Shown: positions 33,378-45,317, numbered from the stretch's first letter. The stretch is DNA of 64,000 nucleotides from Pseudopyrenochaeta lycopersici (GCA_003313425.1 NHZP01000077.1:1-64000); one strand, 5' to 3'. A program made the numbers and translations. The notes: generated by a model from the letters alone, not told the origin.

Positions 33378-33971
33378 CTACACACCTGATGTATGTACAG
33401 CAGACTCGTCTTGCCTAACGACCAAAGGATCGCGAACGAGCCCCACAAGACCACGCCACCGCTCGATGCGCCTCTGCCACATTGCAACTGAGGCTAACGC
33501 TTCACGATGCCACTGTACGTTCGATCCACGAGTGCCTGGCCGGCCACAAAGTCCTGCAATTATCCCCGAAGACTCCGCAACACGGAAGGGACTCTCATGC
33601 AGCCAAACCACTGTCCGCACTGACACAGGGCCAAAGTCCACCAAGGCATACACACAGCGTAACCACCTCCGGTCATGCAGTTCCACACGCAGACTCGCAT
33701 AAAACTCAGCCTCCGCAGGTAAAACATTGGACAACTCCTGTTCCACATTGTTGACGCCCCACGGGCCTGTCCAAGGCGCATAGTGGACGAGAAAGAACCT
33801 ATCACGGGGCATAAAGACACCCTCAATGCCCCATAACTCGAACCTGGACCGAAAACGACGCGGTTCATGCACACTCTGTAAACCCGATCCGGGTGGCATG
33901 GAAACAGGTTGACCTGATGTGCCTCCAACACGACGGCTCCTACAAGAACGCTGCCTACGCGAGCGGGACAT
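33378..33971 (-). CDS. C22: arginine-rich N-terminus protein (197 aa), possible structural protein
   Basis: Single exon from ATG at 33971. Seven of the first 14 residues are Arg (MSRSRRQRSCRSRR), followed by a Gly/Pro linker (to about 32) and a compact region rich in aromatic and beta-type residues (FELWGIEGVF, RFFLVHYAPW, LRVELHDRRWLRCVYALVDFG, VSVRTVVWLH). A basic arm in front of a beta-rich domain of this size is the layout of small DNA-virus capsid proteins, but also of some DNA-binding proteins. I see no diagnostic motif, so capsid is a hypothesis only. The gene lacks the standard promoter. Confidence 0.6.
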   Translation of the reverse strand: MSRSRRQRSCRSRRVGGTSGQPVSMPPGSGLQSVHEPRRFRSRFELWGIEGVFMPRDRFFLVHYAPWTGPWGVNNVEQELSNVLPAEAEFYASLRVELHDRRWLRCVYALVDFGPVSVRTVVWLHESPFRVAESSGIIAGLCGRPGTRGSNVQWHREALASVAMWQRRIERWRGLVGLVRDPLVVRQDESAVHTSGV

Positions 33972-34330
33972 AGGGACGAGCTACCCGCAAGCCTCCACTA
34001 TAAACCTGATATGCGATCTTCGCAACCCCACTGACCGTGGTGGAGTTGGTAAGGATAGAACCAACGATCCCGCAGCCTGCTCTTTTTCATTGGAAAAGAC
34101 GTCGAATCCCCTGAAGCACTTCCGTGCCAAACAGTCCTGCGTGGTGCCCAGCCCCGCAGACAAGATAAAAGATCAACTACGTTAAGAATGCCTTCGCAGG
34201 CAACGAAAACCAGCCGGTACCTCACCTCCGTTCACAGTAACCCCGCATCCACGTGACGAGAGCACGGCAGCGCCCTTGCCTGCAATGACTCAACCATGCT
34301 CCACAAGGACCGTATCCACGTCATGCATTG
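33972..34330. other. Unusual upstream region of C22
   Basis: The inverted CCAAT box, CTAGTCC element and TATA box seen in other cassettes are not found here; only the last part near the junction (from about 34336, TAAACTAATTCTAGTTTA onward) is standard. Open minus frames at 33981-34163 and 33998-34225 have no recognisable features. The sequence may be a different promoter class. Confidence 0.5.
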
Positions 34331-34952
34331 CATAAATAGTGCATTGCCTCTAAACTAATTCTAGTTTAACACTTCGTTGTTCCCTCCAGTCACAGGCAAA
34401 GCTTACAGTAAAGTTACATGGGTCAGGCAGCACAAGGCTGCCGACCACATTGACAACTTTCTAGTGAAAGGAATCATATATAGCACTCGAAAGTTGAGAG
34501 AATGGGCCCGTGCCCATCACAACCCATGTCTGCGCTCCCCGCGCCACAGCTAACGTGACCCTGCGTGACTGTCAGCCACAAGGAAAATGAACTTAGCCAT
34601 TTTTTTCTGGATGTTGGTGTTCCATCCCAGGGCGTCCACACCCTTACTAACCAAGCTCCGCACCACATCCTCTTCATTATTCTCACAATAATGTAACCCC
34701 TGTACATTATGGTCAGTAACTATACCTATACACTGCTTTTGTTCTAAAATAAAAACACCAAAAAAAAAGAAGTAAAAGGAAATGCGAAATTAAACATCCT
34801 CTTACTACGGTGAAATCCTCTATCTAATATAACACAACGTGTATATCTATACATCAATACTATCCCTCTTTTACCAAAGACACTACCGCCTTCCTGAAAA
34901 CGAATTAGACTACATCGGCCGCATCCACTACACAGACGACCCTCCGTACGTA

Positions 34953-35589
34953 CTACACTTGCATAGGCCCGAAACCATCCGGTAGATACCGAGGAAGCCA
35001 ACAGAAACGCTGCCACGCCCTAGACACTTTCTTCAATGCTTCCTGTGAAGACTTATTCTGCCAAATCGTATGGAAACCATTCCCAAGAATTTCTGCGACG
35101 TCAGAAGAGTACACCAGCTTTCCATATTGCTGATCAAAGCAAGGCAACACCTCTCGCACCAGCGCACACAGCGCCTCTACGGAAAGCTTCGCAAACGCAA
35201 TCTTGCGACAATGACTACCGTCAGACAATATGTCATGAATCTCCAGCAAAAGCAGCGGACACGGCCCACCGTCTTCTGCTCTAATCAGACGATCACGACG
35301 TTCCTGGTCGTCTTTACTAATCTTCAAAGGATCGCTAACCCACCATGACTGCCTGCCATCCGGCGTGAGTGAACAAGTCATCGACATTCGTCGCGATACG
35401 AAATCTGCTACTCCGTTAGTTGGGCATCGGCCAACCTATACGAGAACACACAAAGGGGACAAGTATCCACTCACTGTCCATATACCAACATAACGCTTCC
35501 AGCTTCTCCTCTGTTACTACGAACCGCTCCCCCCGGACGCCTTGCACCAGCACGTCTATACAGACTTCACGCTGTTCCTCGACTCCCAT
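34953..35589 (-). CDS. C23: truncated divergent family member (188 aa)
   Basis: Exons 35475-35589 and 34953-35404; intron 35405-35474 (70 bases, GTGAGT, CTAAC, GCAG). At the place where other members begin GCGATGGAG this one has GCGATAACG, so the ancestral start is lost. The next ATG (35589) gives an exon 1 that still aligns (DVLVQGVRGERF). Exon 2 has MSMTCSLTPDGRQSWWV and AFAKLSVEALCALVREVLPCF. TKESG, the cysteine quartet and the SDAVG tail are gone. Confidence 0.6.
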
Positions 35590-35731
35590 CTCGATGCGTA
35601 CCCACTAACAAAACACTCAAAGTGTTAGCAACGTCTACTCGACCGCCCTTCCCAGGAAGCGACGTTATCGCAATGTAAAAAACAAATGATGTTGGACATC
35701 TACACTCCGTGCCCGGGGAAGCCCTCCCCTC

Positions 35732-35833
35732 TTATACATCTATTGTCCTCCAGACCTTGCGCGATGCCAAGGAATGCTAGTCCCCAGGGAGCACAAGTGT
35801 GCCCCGTCCCTGCGTCTACGTTCATAGACCAAT
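35732..35833 (-). promoter_or_regulatory. C23 promoter
   Basis: TATA at 35732-35739, inverted CCAAT at 35829-35833, with TAAATC/GATTTA arms, a different stem from most cassettes. Confidence 0.65.
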
Positions 35834-36599
35834 TAAATCATAGATTTAGCTGGAGTGGGGGCAGGGGTGCCTCCCACGTGCCCACAACAGTCAGATGACC
35901 CGCACTGTCCGTGCTTTTGTAGGCTTACAAGGGTCTTTGCCTCTAGCCTCTAAAGAGACTAACACTTCGCTACTCCCTCCAGTCGTGGGCAAACCTTAAG
36001 GTAAAGTGTCAGGGGTCAAGGAGCGCAAGGCTCCTGACCACTTGACAACTTTCTAGTGAAAGGAATCATATATAGCACTCGAAAGTTGAGAGAATGGGCC
36101 CGTGCCCATCACAACCCGTCTGTGCGCAGAACGCGCCACAGCCCCCATCTGACTCAGCCTGTCTTCCAGCCACACACAATTGGACTTCGCCATTTTTTTG
36201 AGAAGAATGGATGTTCGATATTCCATCCTAAGGGTGGGAGCCCTTACTAACCAAGCTCTGCCATACAAATTCTTTATTCTTCGCAATAACCCTACCTTTA
36301 CTACAGTAGTACTTATTTCCAGGAAAATTAAACGTACAACTATAATTATGTATAGATATGTACATCCTATAAAGCAACCTAGTAACATGGTTAAAGCATA
36401 CTTAATACTAACTACATACCTAGCAGAAGGAATGTTATTACTTACCTTACTCTCGATAGAACGTTACATACGTACCTTAAACAAATGTACGTGTTCCTAC
36501 AATAGATACTAACACATAGCATAAAACACATACCATGCCTCACCCAGATCGTAACGCAGTCCGCGACCACCATAGCAAATAACAAGATCTACAAAAGAT

Positions 36600-37198
36600 C
36601 TAATGTGTAGTACTATAATCATTCTCTACCTCTTCGAGATCGTGCACACGAGAATTACGCCCTTGCGGACTAACAGCGTTTCTTTGCCTTGCCAATACAG
36701 CATCTAGGGATAACTCTCCGAGTGGTAAACGCCGACTTCCGTCCTGCACGAGAGAATCCAACTGGTCTCTCCAAGAAACCGTATACTGCGCATACAGACT
36801 ACTGCTGCCTACCAACTCTGCAACTCGATCCCTAAAGCCGTTAACACGAGCATGCAACCATCTTCTCTCATGATCCTCCAGATATGCACCACATATCGAT
36901 AAATGCGACAACAAGAGACGAATCCGTCCTCTGAAAAAAACTGTTGTATAAGCACACGCTCCACTGGCAGGACACTACGTGATACATACCGCCACACACC
37001 TAGTCGTGTTGTGTCGAGCACAGACGTGGACGAGTTGCTACCACTAACTGGATATACAGCCTGTATAGTTTGCAGCAAGAAACACTCCGTTGTTGTTAAT
37101 CTTCGATGTGCTTCGCCAAACCGTCGCCACGCTCTCGCCCCCGAACTTGCCCGGGGTAAACGTAGGCATTCCACGCTGGTGCTGTGCCGTCCAGCCAT
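36600..37198 (-). CDS. C24: orphan helical protein (179 aa), spliced
   Basis: The first ATG after the TATA box opens MAGRHSTSVECL. Exons 36990-37198 and 36600-36930; intron 36931-36989 (59 bases) has GTATGT and a poly-pyrimidine TTTTTTTCAG end, and joins in phase 2 (GVWR to GRIRLLL). The product is rich in Arg/Leu with helix-like segments (ARAWRRFGEAHRRL; YLEDHERRWLHARVNGFRDRVAELV) and ends acidic. No Cys motif and no family resemblance. Copied whole as C33. Confidence 0.65.
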
Positions 37199-37309
37199 CC
37201 GCCCCTCTGCGTACTACAAATGCTGTTTTCAAAGTAAAACAACCTTCAACAACTGTCTCCGAAACACGCACTCCCTGCGTCTCAGTACTCTGTGAGCGGG
37301 CTCCCCTCC

Positions 37310-37402
37310 TATATAGATCTCTGTCTTGCGCAACGCCAAGAGCACCTAGTCCCTAGGGAGCAGCGGAGTGCCCATTCCATGAATCTATGTCCATAGACCA
37401 AT
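37310..37402 (-). promoter_or_regulatory. C24 promoter
   Basis: TATA at 37310-37316, inverted CCAAT at 37398-37402, TCAGA/TCTGA arms. Confidence 0.65.
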
Positions 37403-38183
37403 CAGAACTTCAGTCTGACCGTGTTGTGGGGGCAGGGGTGCCTCCCACGGGTAACCCTGCAGTCATCTGACTCACACGGTCCGTGCTGCGTGTTACTTAA
37501 GCGTGCAGCGCCTCTAAACTAATTCTAGTTTAACACTCCGTTGTTCCCTCCACTCACAGGCTCTGCTTACAGGTAAAGTGTCGAGGGTCTCCAGCGCAAG
37601 GCTGGTGACCACTTGACAACTTTCTAGTGAAAGGAATCATATATAGGCTGCGCCTCACTAGAAAAGTTGAGTCCGGGTCTGTGCGCGAAATCCGCGCCAC
37701 ACCCATGTGACTCTGCATGGCCCTCCAGCCACAGGGAAATCGGACTTGGCCAATTTTCGAGAGGTTTAATCTTCGGTATTCCATCCCAAGGGCGCCCACA
37801 CCCTTACCGACTGAGCTCCGCACCACAACTCTCCGATTTTCCTCACAACCATACAAAAGTATAGCAATTACAAAAATCAAATTAACGTAACAGTCGTATC
37901 CTAGATACTACTTCTATGTTAAAACAACACCTTTATCAACTCAATGCCTACCTATCGAAAAATAACGAAAACTTACCATATTCATCCAAATAGCTTCTCC
38001 GAATACACCGTACAAAATTTCCATATACCACAAAACTACAACTCCTTATTAGCAGACAGTAACTGAAACGCTTTGCCTAGCCCAACAAACCTAACCTTCT
38101 ATTTCCCTTACAGTCACTGCCTCCACGCAGACAAATAAAGAGAGTAACGGATATGTTACTTCCAATAACCATAATCCTCCGGT

Positions 38184-38759
38184 TTACTCAATAGCTCCAC
38201 TCATTCTCACACGGAACAACGCAGCTCCAGACTGCGAATAGGGAACACGCTCCCCCATGTCATTAAACCACGACTCCGCGCCACAGTCGCTCTTCCATAA
38301 AAGCCGCCCTCCACTCGAAGGCAACACCCGCGTTGCCCCTGAACGATCATACAACTGCACATAGCTGACTACCCACTGCTCCTCTACACGAGCACCTTGA
38401 CACGACTCGCGCGTACACAAGGAAGTGCAAGAATGGCACACCACAACCTCGCGCTCCCACGCTCTAGAAAAGGACTCCCGCCGCACAACCTCTCTAAAAA
38501 AAGGCGGCTGGTGCACTAACGAAGATGGCTTCGTGCGAAGACCACGACGCTCCCGCTTCCTACGTTTCGAGAGCTTCACGGAATCTCCCGCAACAGGTCC
38601 CCTAACAGCCCCTTCTGAGTTGCCAGTACCATCCGTACCTTCCCATTCCATGGCATCTGAGTCCATCGCGTCCGAACCCGGACTACTACTACAAGCGCGG
38701 CTCGTGACAAAAGTCTGCAGTACTGCAGGACAAAAGATCAGCCTAAGCTTCCCAAACAT
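38184..38759 (-). CDS. C25: orphan protein with basic stretch and C-x2-C-x3-C-x4-C motif (191 aa)
   Basis: Single exon from MFGKLRLIF at 38759. Residues 30-60 are Ser/Gly/acidic; KLSKRRKRERRGLRTK near 62-77 looks like a nuclear localisation or nucleic-acid-binding stretch. CHSCTSLCTRESC near 108-120 could bind metal. The rest has mixed strands and no recognised fold. The leader between TATA (38918) and ATG is about 160 bases. Copied whole as C35; a nuclear regulatory or genome-binding role is a guess. Confidence 0.65.
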   Translation of the reverse strand: MFGKLRLIFCPAVLQTFVTSRACSSSPGSDAMDSDAMEWEGTDGTGNSEGAVRGPVAGDSVKLSKRRKRERRGLRTKPSSLVHQPPFFREVVRRESFSRAWEREVVVCHSCTSLCTRESCQGARVEEQWVVSYVQLYDRSGATRVLPSSGGRLLWKSDCGAESWFNDMGERVPYSQSGAALFRVRMSGAIE

Positions 38760-38917
38760 CAATGCGCTCCACGCGAGAAAAACCTACAGAACCTAAGCCC
38801 CAGCCTTCGGCTTGGTGGAACTTTAAAAAACCCTACAGAAAACGGGCTCCACCCTAAATCAAAAAGAAGTATTCTATAAAAACACACTCCGTGCCAACAG
38901 CAGAGACGCTGTTGTGG

Positions 38918-39013
38918 TTATATATCGATGTCCACCCTGTCTTTGCCAAGACACACTAGTCCCTAGTAGGCAGAGGCATGCCCCTTCCATGCTGTCTACG
39001 TTCATAGACCAAT
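38918..39013 (-). promoter_or_regulatory. C25 promoter
   Basis: TATA at 38918-38925, inverted CCAAT at 39009-39013; AATCAG/CTGATT arms; leader arms ACAGC/GCTGT. Confidence 0.7.
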
Positions 39014-39624
39014 CAGGACTCTGATTGAATAAATGTGGGTAAACTGAGGTCAAGTGACCCGCACAGTCCGTGCTTCGTGTTACTTACCAGGGCTTTTGCC
39101 CCTAGTCTCCAAGGAGCCTAACCCTTCGGTACTCCCTCCAGTCGCGGGCAAAGCTTAGAGTAAAGCCGTCGTGGTCCCGAGCGCAAGGCTCTCGACCACT
39201 TGACAACTTTCTAGTGAAAGGAATCATATATAGGCAGAACGCCACACTAGAAAGTTGAGGATGGGCCCGTGCCCTCTTCGCGCCACACCTCCATGTGACC
39301 TGGGATCGCCTCCAGCCACAACAAAATTGGACTTAGCCAATTTTTTATTTTTTTCTGAGAGATGGTGTTCCATCCTAAGGGCTCCCACACCCTTACTGAC
39401 GAAGCTGCGCACCACAAATTCTGATTTGTTGTTCCTACTACCGTACAACCCCTACATAATAAGGTTAGTATATATTACAATATATAGTAACTTTGTATTC
39501 AAGAGAAATAAAAAATTCATACTATACAACGTGTACTCATTATTAAAAAATGTATACCTATACACATAGATCCAACGTCCACCCTTCTCTTACCAAGATA
39601 TAACACTGACAGACTACATCGTGG

Positions 39625-40415
39625 TTACGACCATCCACGACAGGAGAGCCACTCAACGCCGTCGGGTTGTACTTTTCCTACGGCATCGCTGAGTCCAGCA
39701 AACCAACTTATCCTTGCCGGCCACCATAAACGATGGAATCGGTCTACCCAAACGAACCTTCGTGACTGGTAACGTACCGACGCGCAAGGCTCACACCTAC
39801 TGTTACCAGTACACACGCAGTCCACCCGCGTACTATAGTACCCACGATCAAACGACTTGAACACTGTAGTAACAACAGAGATATCCGCCGTCTCGCCGGA
39901 GGGCAATACGAGAAGAGGTAAAATGCGCTGCACAACCACCTCCAGTGCCAGCGAAGACAGCTGAGCAAAAGTAACATGGCTCCGCACCACCCCATCCTGA
40001 TCGAGCGCCTCCACTTTGAGGACAAGAAGCGCCTGCCGGGTTGCCCCCTGTACACAACGTTCCTTGTGGTAGTTTAAACACTCCGTATGCTGTTCCTCCA
40101 CACACTCGGTAGGAAGGCGTCCGCTCTCCTTAGTAATCCAACATGTTTGTCTGCCCGACACATCCTCACAGAATGTGAGAGAAATACCACGTTCCATAAA
40201 CACTGTACTCATGTCAGATGGGCTCCACAACTGACATCTCCAACGAAGAAAAGACATAACTTACGGGGCACGTGATCTCTCACGCCTTGCCGCTCTGCCT
40301 CTGTCCCTACAGACACCGCGCAAGAAGATCCTTCCTGCAACCCATCTACGATAGATGGGAACATGGCTGTGCTGGCGGACCCCGCAACGGCCTGCACTCC
40401 CTGTGGCGACTCCAT
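39625..40415 (-). CDS. C26: TKESG/CxC family protein (242 aa)
   Basis: Exons 40265-40415 and 39625-40202; intron 40203-40264 (62 bases) with the TGTCAG/CTGACA stem also seen in C10. Exon 1: MESPQGVQ, SIVDGLQEGSS, VRDHVP. Exon 2: FMERGISLTF, CWITKESGRLPTECVEEQH, TFAQLSSLALEVVVQRILPLL, CVCTGNSRCEPC, WFAGLSDAVGKVQPDG. The end of the gene (from about 39614) is shared with C1. Confidence 0.82.
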
Positions 40416-40483
40416 CGCAAAGTAGACGAAAAGCGTCCCTTAAGTAAATGCAACACTCCGTGAACACAGCTCCCCTGTTCTTG

Positions 40484-40577
40484 TTATATACATCTCTGTC
40501 TTATGCAATGCCAAGAGATGCTAGTCCCTAGGGAGCACCGGAGTGCCCCGTCCCTATGTCTACGTTCATAGACCAAT
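40484..40577 (-). promoter_or_regulatory. C26 promoter
   Basis: TATA at 40484-40490, inverted CCAAT at 40573-40577; AATCA/TTGATT arms; leader arms ACAG/CTGT. Confidence 0.7.
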
Positions 40578-41157
40578 CAAATGATTGATTGAAAGAAATG
40601 AGGCAAAGCAGCGTCATCTGACTCACACGGTCCGTGCTTCGCGTTGCTTACCGGGGCTTTTGCCATTAAACTACAAGTAGTCTACCGCTTCGCTACTCGT
40701 TCCACTCGTTGGCAACGCATACGTGTAAAGTGTCCAGGGTCTCCAGCACGAGGCTGGTGACCACTTGACAACTTTCTAGTGAAAGGAATCATATATAGCA
40801 CTCGAAAGTTGTCGGAGGGGCCCGTGCGCGCAAAAATAGCGCCACAGCATCCCAACGTGACTCTCCCGAGCCACAGCCAACCTGACTCGGCGTGCCCTCC
40901 AGCCACAAGGAAAATGGACTTAGGCATTTTTTTTTGAGAGGATTGACATTCCGTCTAAAGGGTAAGGTCCCTAAATAACATAGCTCCGCACAACAACTTC
41001 CTTGTTACAATAATGATAATACTATAATTAACGTCTCAGTAACTACGTGTGATAAAAATAAGGATTAATAAATCAACGTACTTTACAACACAGTAAACAA
41101 CTAGTGCTACACGCCATACCCATATGTAAAATATAGAGGAACTTACTGCTAACCGTT

Positions 41158-41949
41158 TTACCAACAACGACGGCAAGTCAGCCAGTCCTCTCCTGACGGT
41201 TGTACTATTCCTACTGCATCGCTGAGTCCAGCAAACCAGTCAGACGTTCCAAACGGCCATACACCCGAAAATTCATCTAAGCGAGTAAACCTTGATGAAA
41301 CACCACGTGCATACACACAAGGCTCACATATCCAGTTGAGAGTACATGCGCAGTCCACCCGCGTATTAAAAAACCCTTCGTCTAACGAATACAACAATAC
41401 AGACGTCATAAAAGCATCCGCAGTCTGCCCTTCAGGTGTTGTGATAAGAGGAAGAATGCGCTGCATCAACACATCTACTGTCTCTACCGAAAGCTCCGCC
41501 AAAACAACTAAGCTCCGCATTGCCACATACCAGAGCACGTCCACCTTGAGAACTAAGAGAGACTGCCGGGTGGCCCCCTGCGCAACAAAATACTTATAGT
41601 CTTCCAGACAAAACTTGTGTCCTTGTGCTACACACTCTATAGGAAGGCGTCCGCTCTCCCTGGTAATCCAACAAGATTTTTTACCTGACAAATCTATATG
41701 TACGGTAAGAGACATACCACGCTCCACTAAAACTGTTACTCCGTTAGTTAGGCACTCCCCAACTCAATCTGTCTCTAGACAACAAGAAAGACACTCACCA
41801 GGCACGTGATTCCTCACCGCTTCATGTTCCACGGGTGTCTCTACAGACACAGCAGAAGAAGATCCTTCCTGTACCCTATCTATTACAGATGGGAAACTAT
41901 TTGTAGCACTAGGACCCGCCATAGTGCCCTGTCCAGGCCGCGACACCAT
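41158..41949 (-). CDS. C27: TKESG/CxC family protein (241 aa)
   Basis: Exons 41799-41949 and 41158-41732; intron 41733-41798 (66 bases, GTGAGT, CTAAC, ACAG). Starts MVSRPGQG like C7 but continues with the VIDRVQEGSSS type of exon 1, another mosaic sign. Exon 2: CWITRESGRLPIECV (Arg for Lys in TKESG), VLAELSVETVDVLMQRILPLI, CACTLNWICEPC, WFAGLSDAVGIVQPSG. Confidence 0.82.
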
Positions 41950-42030
41950 CGCAGTATACTAGAACAAAAGAAGCCTCAAGGAACTGAGGAAGTGCAACAC
42001 CTCCGTGAACGGGGAAGGGGCTCCCCCCTC

Positions 42031-42125
42031 TTATATGTTGATATCCATGCTGTCTCTACCAAGAGAACCTAGTCCCTACGAGGCAAGCGTCTGCCCCTTC
42101 CATGTAGTTATATCCATAAACCAAT
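42031..42125 (-). promoter_or_regulatory. C27 promoter
   Basis: TATA at 42031-42036, inverted CCAAT at 42121-42125, AATCAG/CTGATT arms. Confidence 0.7.
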
Positions 42126-42778
42126 CAGACAACTGATTGAACGCGTTGTGGGGCCAAGAGTGTCTCCCACGTGCCCACTGTGATCATCTGATCTGCACAG
42201 TCCGTGCTCCTGTGGGCTTACAGGGGTCTTTGCCTCTAAACTAATTCTAGTTTAACACTTCGTTACTCCCTCCAGTCGTAGGCAAAGCTTAGAGTAAAGC
42301 CGTCGTGGTCCCGAGCGCAAGGCTCTCGACCACTTGACAACTTTCTAGTGAAAGGAATCATATATAGGCAAAACGCCACACTAGAAAGTTGACGTGGCTG
42401 AAAAATTTTTCAGCACCCCGGTAAAACGTGACCTCCAGCCACAGCAAAAATGGACTTACGCATTTTTCTTGAAGGTTTGATGTTCCATCCCAGGGCGCCC
42501 ACACCCTTACTGACTGACCTCCGCCCTCAACACACTCCATTGTTCCTGACACAAATACATACATGTATACATCCCTACTACAAAAATATATAGTAGTAAT
42601 TCAACCCAGAATAACCTACTCACAGAGTACAAATTTCCATAATAAGGATCTTCGTTACGCATTTAAAAATTACGTAGAGACCAAATCGAGTACTCAAAAA
42701 CTACTATAGCTAATAGAGTACTCAGACGCATCCCATAGAATACTGCATACCCTACTGCCGCTTCACGTTAACGTAACA

Positions 42779-43328
42779 TTACTTACGCAGCCCTACAGCT
42801 GCACCAACACATCCAGCCCGATAGGCAGCCGCGAGAAACCGCACTTCTGCTAACATGACACGCTCGGAGAGAACATCCGCCAAACGCTTCGCAGTTTCCG
42901 CATCCAATGTCGCAAGGTTCCATCGCTCCATCACATCCCTAAGCACACCTTCGAGATTACCACGCGACACTGGAACAACACTGCGCGATGTAGGTCCCCC
43001 GGACGCACCAGCTCCCGACTGAATGTAGAGTGTTAACACATAGTACAACACAAATACAACAAAAGCACATATCACACACCTCCACTGCGTTATGTGCAGA
43101 ACCTTGCACGCTGCCGGGCCCCCCGACAAAGCGAACTCCATTGAACAGATGCGCCGCAACATCTGAACCAGACGAAGGGCCAGCTCCACTACCCCCATTG
43201 AAAGCGCCTGGCCTTCCTTCAGCATTCGCCAAATACCCAGTCGGCCCCGTCGAAGGAGCACGACGACTGTAACCAGCGGTGTCCACCGTAGGCTCATCGC
43301 CAGTATAATTGGTTCCCCAAGTATCCAT
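42779..43328 (-). CDS. C28: orphan single-pass membrane protein (165 aa), spliced
   Basis: Proposed exons 43137-43328 and 42779-43084, joined in phase 0 across a 52-base intron (donor GTTCGC, as unusual as in C16 and C30; ATAAC near the end; GCAG). Residues 1-64 are hydrophilic, Gly/Ser/Pro-rich (MDTWGTNYTGDEPTV). A membrane segment (VICAFVVFVLYYVLTLYI) follows at about 67-84, then a helical C-terminal domain with RLADVLSERVMLAEVRFL. There is no signal peptide, so a signal-anchor topology is likely. No family recognised. Confidence 0.55.
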
Positions 43329-43760
43329 ACTCAACAAACGTCCGTATTACCGTTGTAGTCTCTTTATTCGCTACACAAAGAAAGAATGGGAAAAGATCCT
43401 TCGATGCCTTCCCAAAAACCGCGCAAACGCTCCACTTTAAGACGCGTGGAAAAGAGAGCCGCGCCGCACAGCACCACCTTCCGCAAAGACAACTTTCATT
43501 GTCCAGGGTACATGCCCTCTCCAAGACGGCACTCCATGCCAACAGAGGACCGAAAATGGTCCCACGGAGACAAACAATAAGCGCTACCACGCCGCACGCA
43601 TGTGCAACCACGCCGCGCACACGCGCCAACTCAACAACATTGCCTCCGCAACAAAGGTACGACCCGCGGTATGAGCGCGGCTGGGCAGCCCACTCCATGA
43701 CGTCTATGGCCATAGACAAAGATGAAAGAAATTGGGGCCAAGCGTGCCCCCCAAATGCAA
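43329..43760. other. C28 upstream region with degenerate promoter
   Basis: The palindrome GTCTATGGCCATAGAC (about 43704-43719) is perfect, but the CCAAT box after it reads CAAAG and no clear TATA box is found. A 141-residue minus frame (43294-43719) overlaps the gene and the palindromes; it lacks features and is not called. Confidence 0.45.
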
Positions 43761-44328
43761 CCCATGGTCAGATGACCCGCACTGTCCGTGCTTTGTATTG
43801 CTTACAGGGGTCTTTGCCCCTAGCCTACAAGTAGTCTAACCCTTCGGTACTCCCTCCAGTCGTGGGCAAAGCTTACAGGTAAAGTGTCCAGGGTCTCCAG
43901 CGCAAGGCTGGTGACCACTTGACAACTTTCTAGTGAAAGGAATCATATATAGGCTGCGCCTCACTAGAAAAGTTGAGTCCGGGTCTGTGCGCGAAATCCG
44001 CGCCACACCCATGTGACTCTGCATGGCCCTCCAGCCACAACGAAAATGGACTTACGCATTTTTCGAGAGGTTTGATGTTCCATCCTGAGGGCTCCCACCC
44101 TTACTAACCAAGCTCCGCAACAACGAGAAGTCATTGTTTTAATGGCCCTACCATTACTAAATTAGTACCTACGGGTACAAAAAACAATTGTATACCTACC
44201 AACAAAAACTTACTTACTATGCTATACAAACAACATATATTAATATACTTTGCAGTCCCAATAATATCCTGAAAAACATACAATAAACATACACTTCATT
44301 CCTAGTTTATACTATCCCCACTACGTTA

Positions 44329-45142
44329 CTATACTCCGTGTTCGTAATAGTAATAACTATCACCGTAACACCTACTCATAAGACACGATAACCAATCTAA
44401 ACCATACGGTTGCACCTCCCCTACCGCGTCACTGATCCCACCAAACCAGTTAGAATTAGTTACTGGCCGTACACCAGAAAACCTCGGCCACTTAACAAAC
44501 CTGGATGAAAAACCATGTACATACGCACAAGGCTCACATATAGTATGTCGTGAACATCCGCAGTCCACCCGCGTACTACACCACCCGTTCTCCAACAACT
44601 CGAACAATCTATTGACATAGAAAGCCTCCACAATCTGCCCATCCGGCCGTATGAGAGAAGGTACGATGCGATACAAGAGAACATCCAATGTCTCTAGAGA
44701 GAGCTCCGCAAATACAACAATCGTATTCCTCTCGTCGTAATATATGGTTTCCACCTTTACTACAAGAACCGCCTGCCGCATACTACGCTGCACAGCGTGC
44801 TGCTGGTAATTATTGAGACACTCCGTGTGCTGTTCCTCTACGCACCGCCTAGGGGGTTGCCCACTCTCTTTGGTCACCCACCAAGATTGTCTCCCCGACA
44901 ATGGCACATGGAAGGTAAGAGATACACCATACTCTACAAGCACTATTACTCCGTCAGTTGGGACCCCCCCCACTGCAGTGAGAATGAAAAGAAACAGCAA
45001 CAAACCTACCCGGCACGTAACTCCGCATCCATTGAATATTCTCAGCTGTCCCTGTGAACGGGTCCCCCCTTCTACCCAAAACAAGCCTGTCTATTGATGG
45101 CACGCTACTCGCTAGGGTGCGCTGCCCGGTATGCGATGCCAT
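44329..45142 (-). CDS. C29: TKESG/CxC family protein (248 aa)
   Basis: Exons 45010-45142 and 44329-44942; intron 44943-45009 (67 bases, GTAGGT, CTGAC, ATAG). Landmarks: MASHTGQR, PFTGTAENIQWMRSYVP, LTFHVPLSG, WWVTKESGQPPRRCVEEQH, VFAELSLETLDVLLYRIVPSL, CGCSRHTICEPC, WFGGISDAVGEVQPYG. The tail is extended and Tyr-rich (DSYYYYEHGV). The second codon is GCA, giving MAS. Confidence 0.82.
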
Positions 45143-45221
45143 CGCAATGTAAAAACAAAAGGAAAGCACGAGGTTCCTTAGAATGGTGCAACACGTCCGT
45201 GAACACAGCTCCTCAGCTGTC

Positions 45222-45317
45222 TTATATATACATTCCTGCCCTGCGCGATGCCAAGACCACCTAGTCCCTAGTGAGCATAGGTATGCCCATTCCATGCGTC
45301 TATGGAGATAGACCAAT
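45222..45317 (-). promoter_or_regulatory. C29 promoter
   Basis: TATA at 45222-45230, inverted CCAAT at 45313-45317; AAATC/GATTT arms; leader arms ACAGCT/AGCTGT. Confidence 0.7.

Noticed and set aside
36903..37295. Plus-strand 130-residue frame in C24 (and its copy) and similar plus-strand frames in other cassettes
   Set aside because: These lie antisense to spliced genes, have no promoter of their own and share no motifs between cassettes.
43294..43719. 141-residue frame upstream of C28
   Set aside because: Overlaps the palindrome region and the start of the spliced C28 gene and has no start context or motif.
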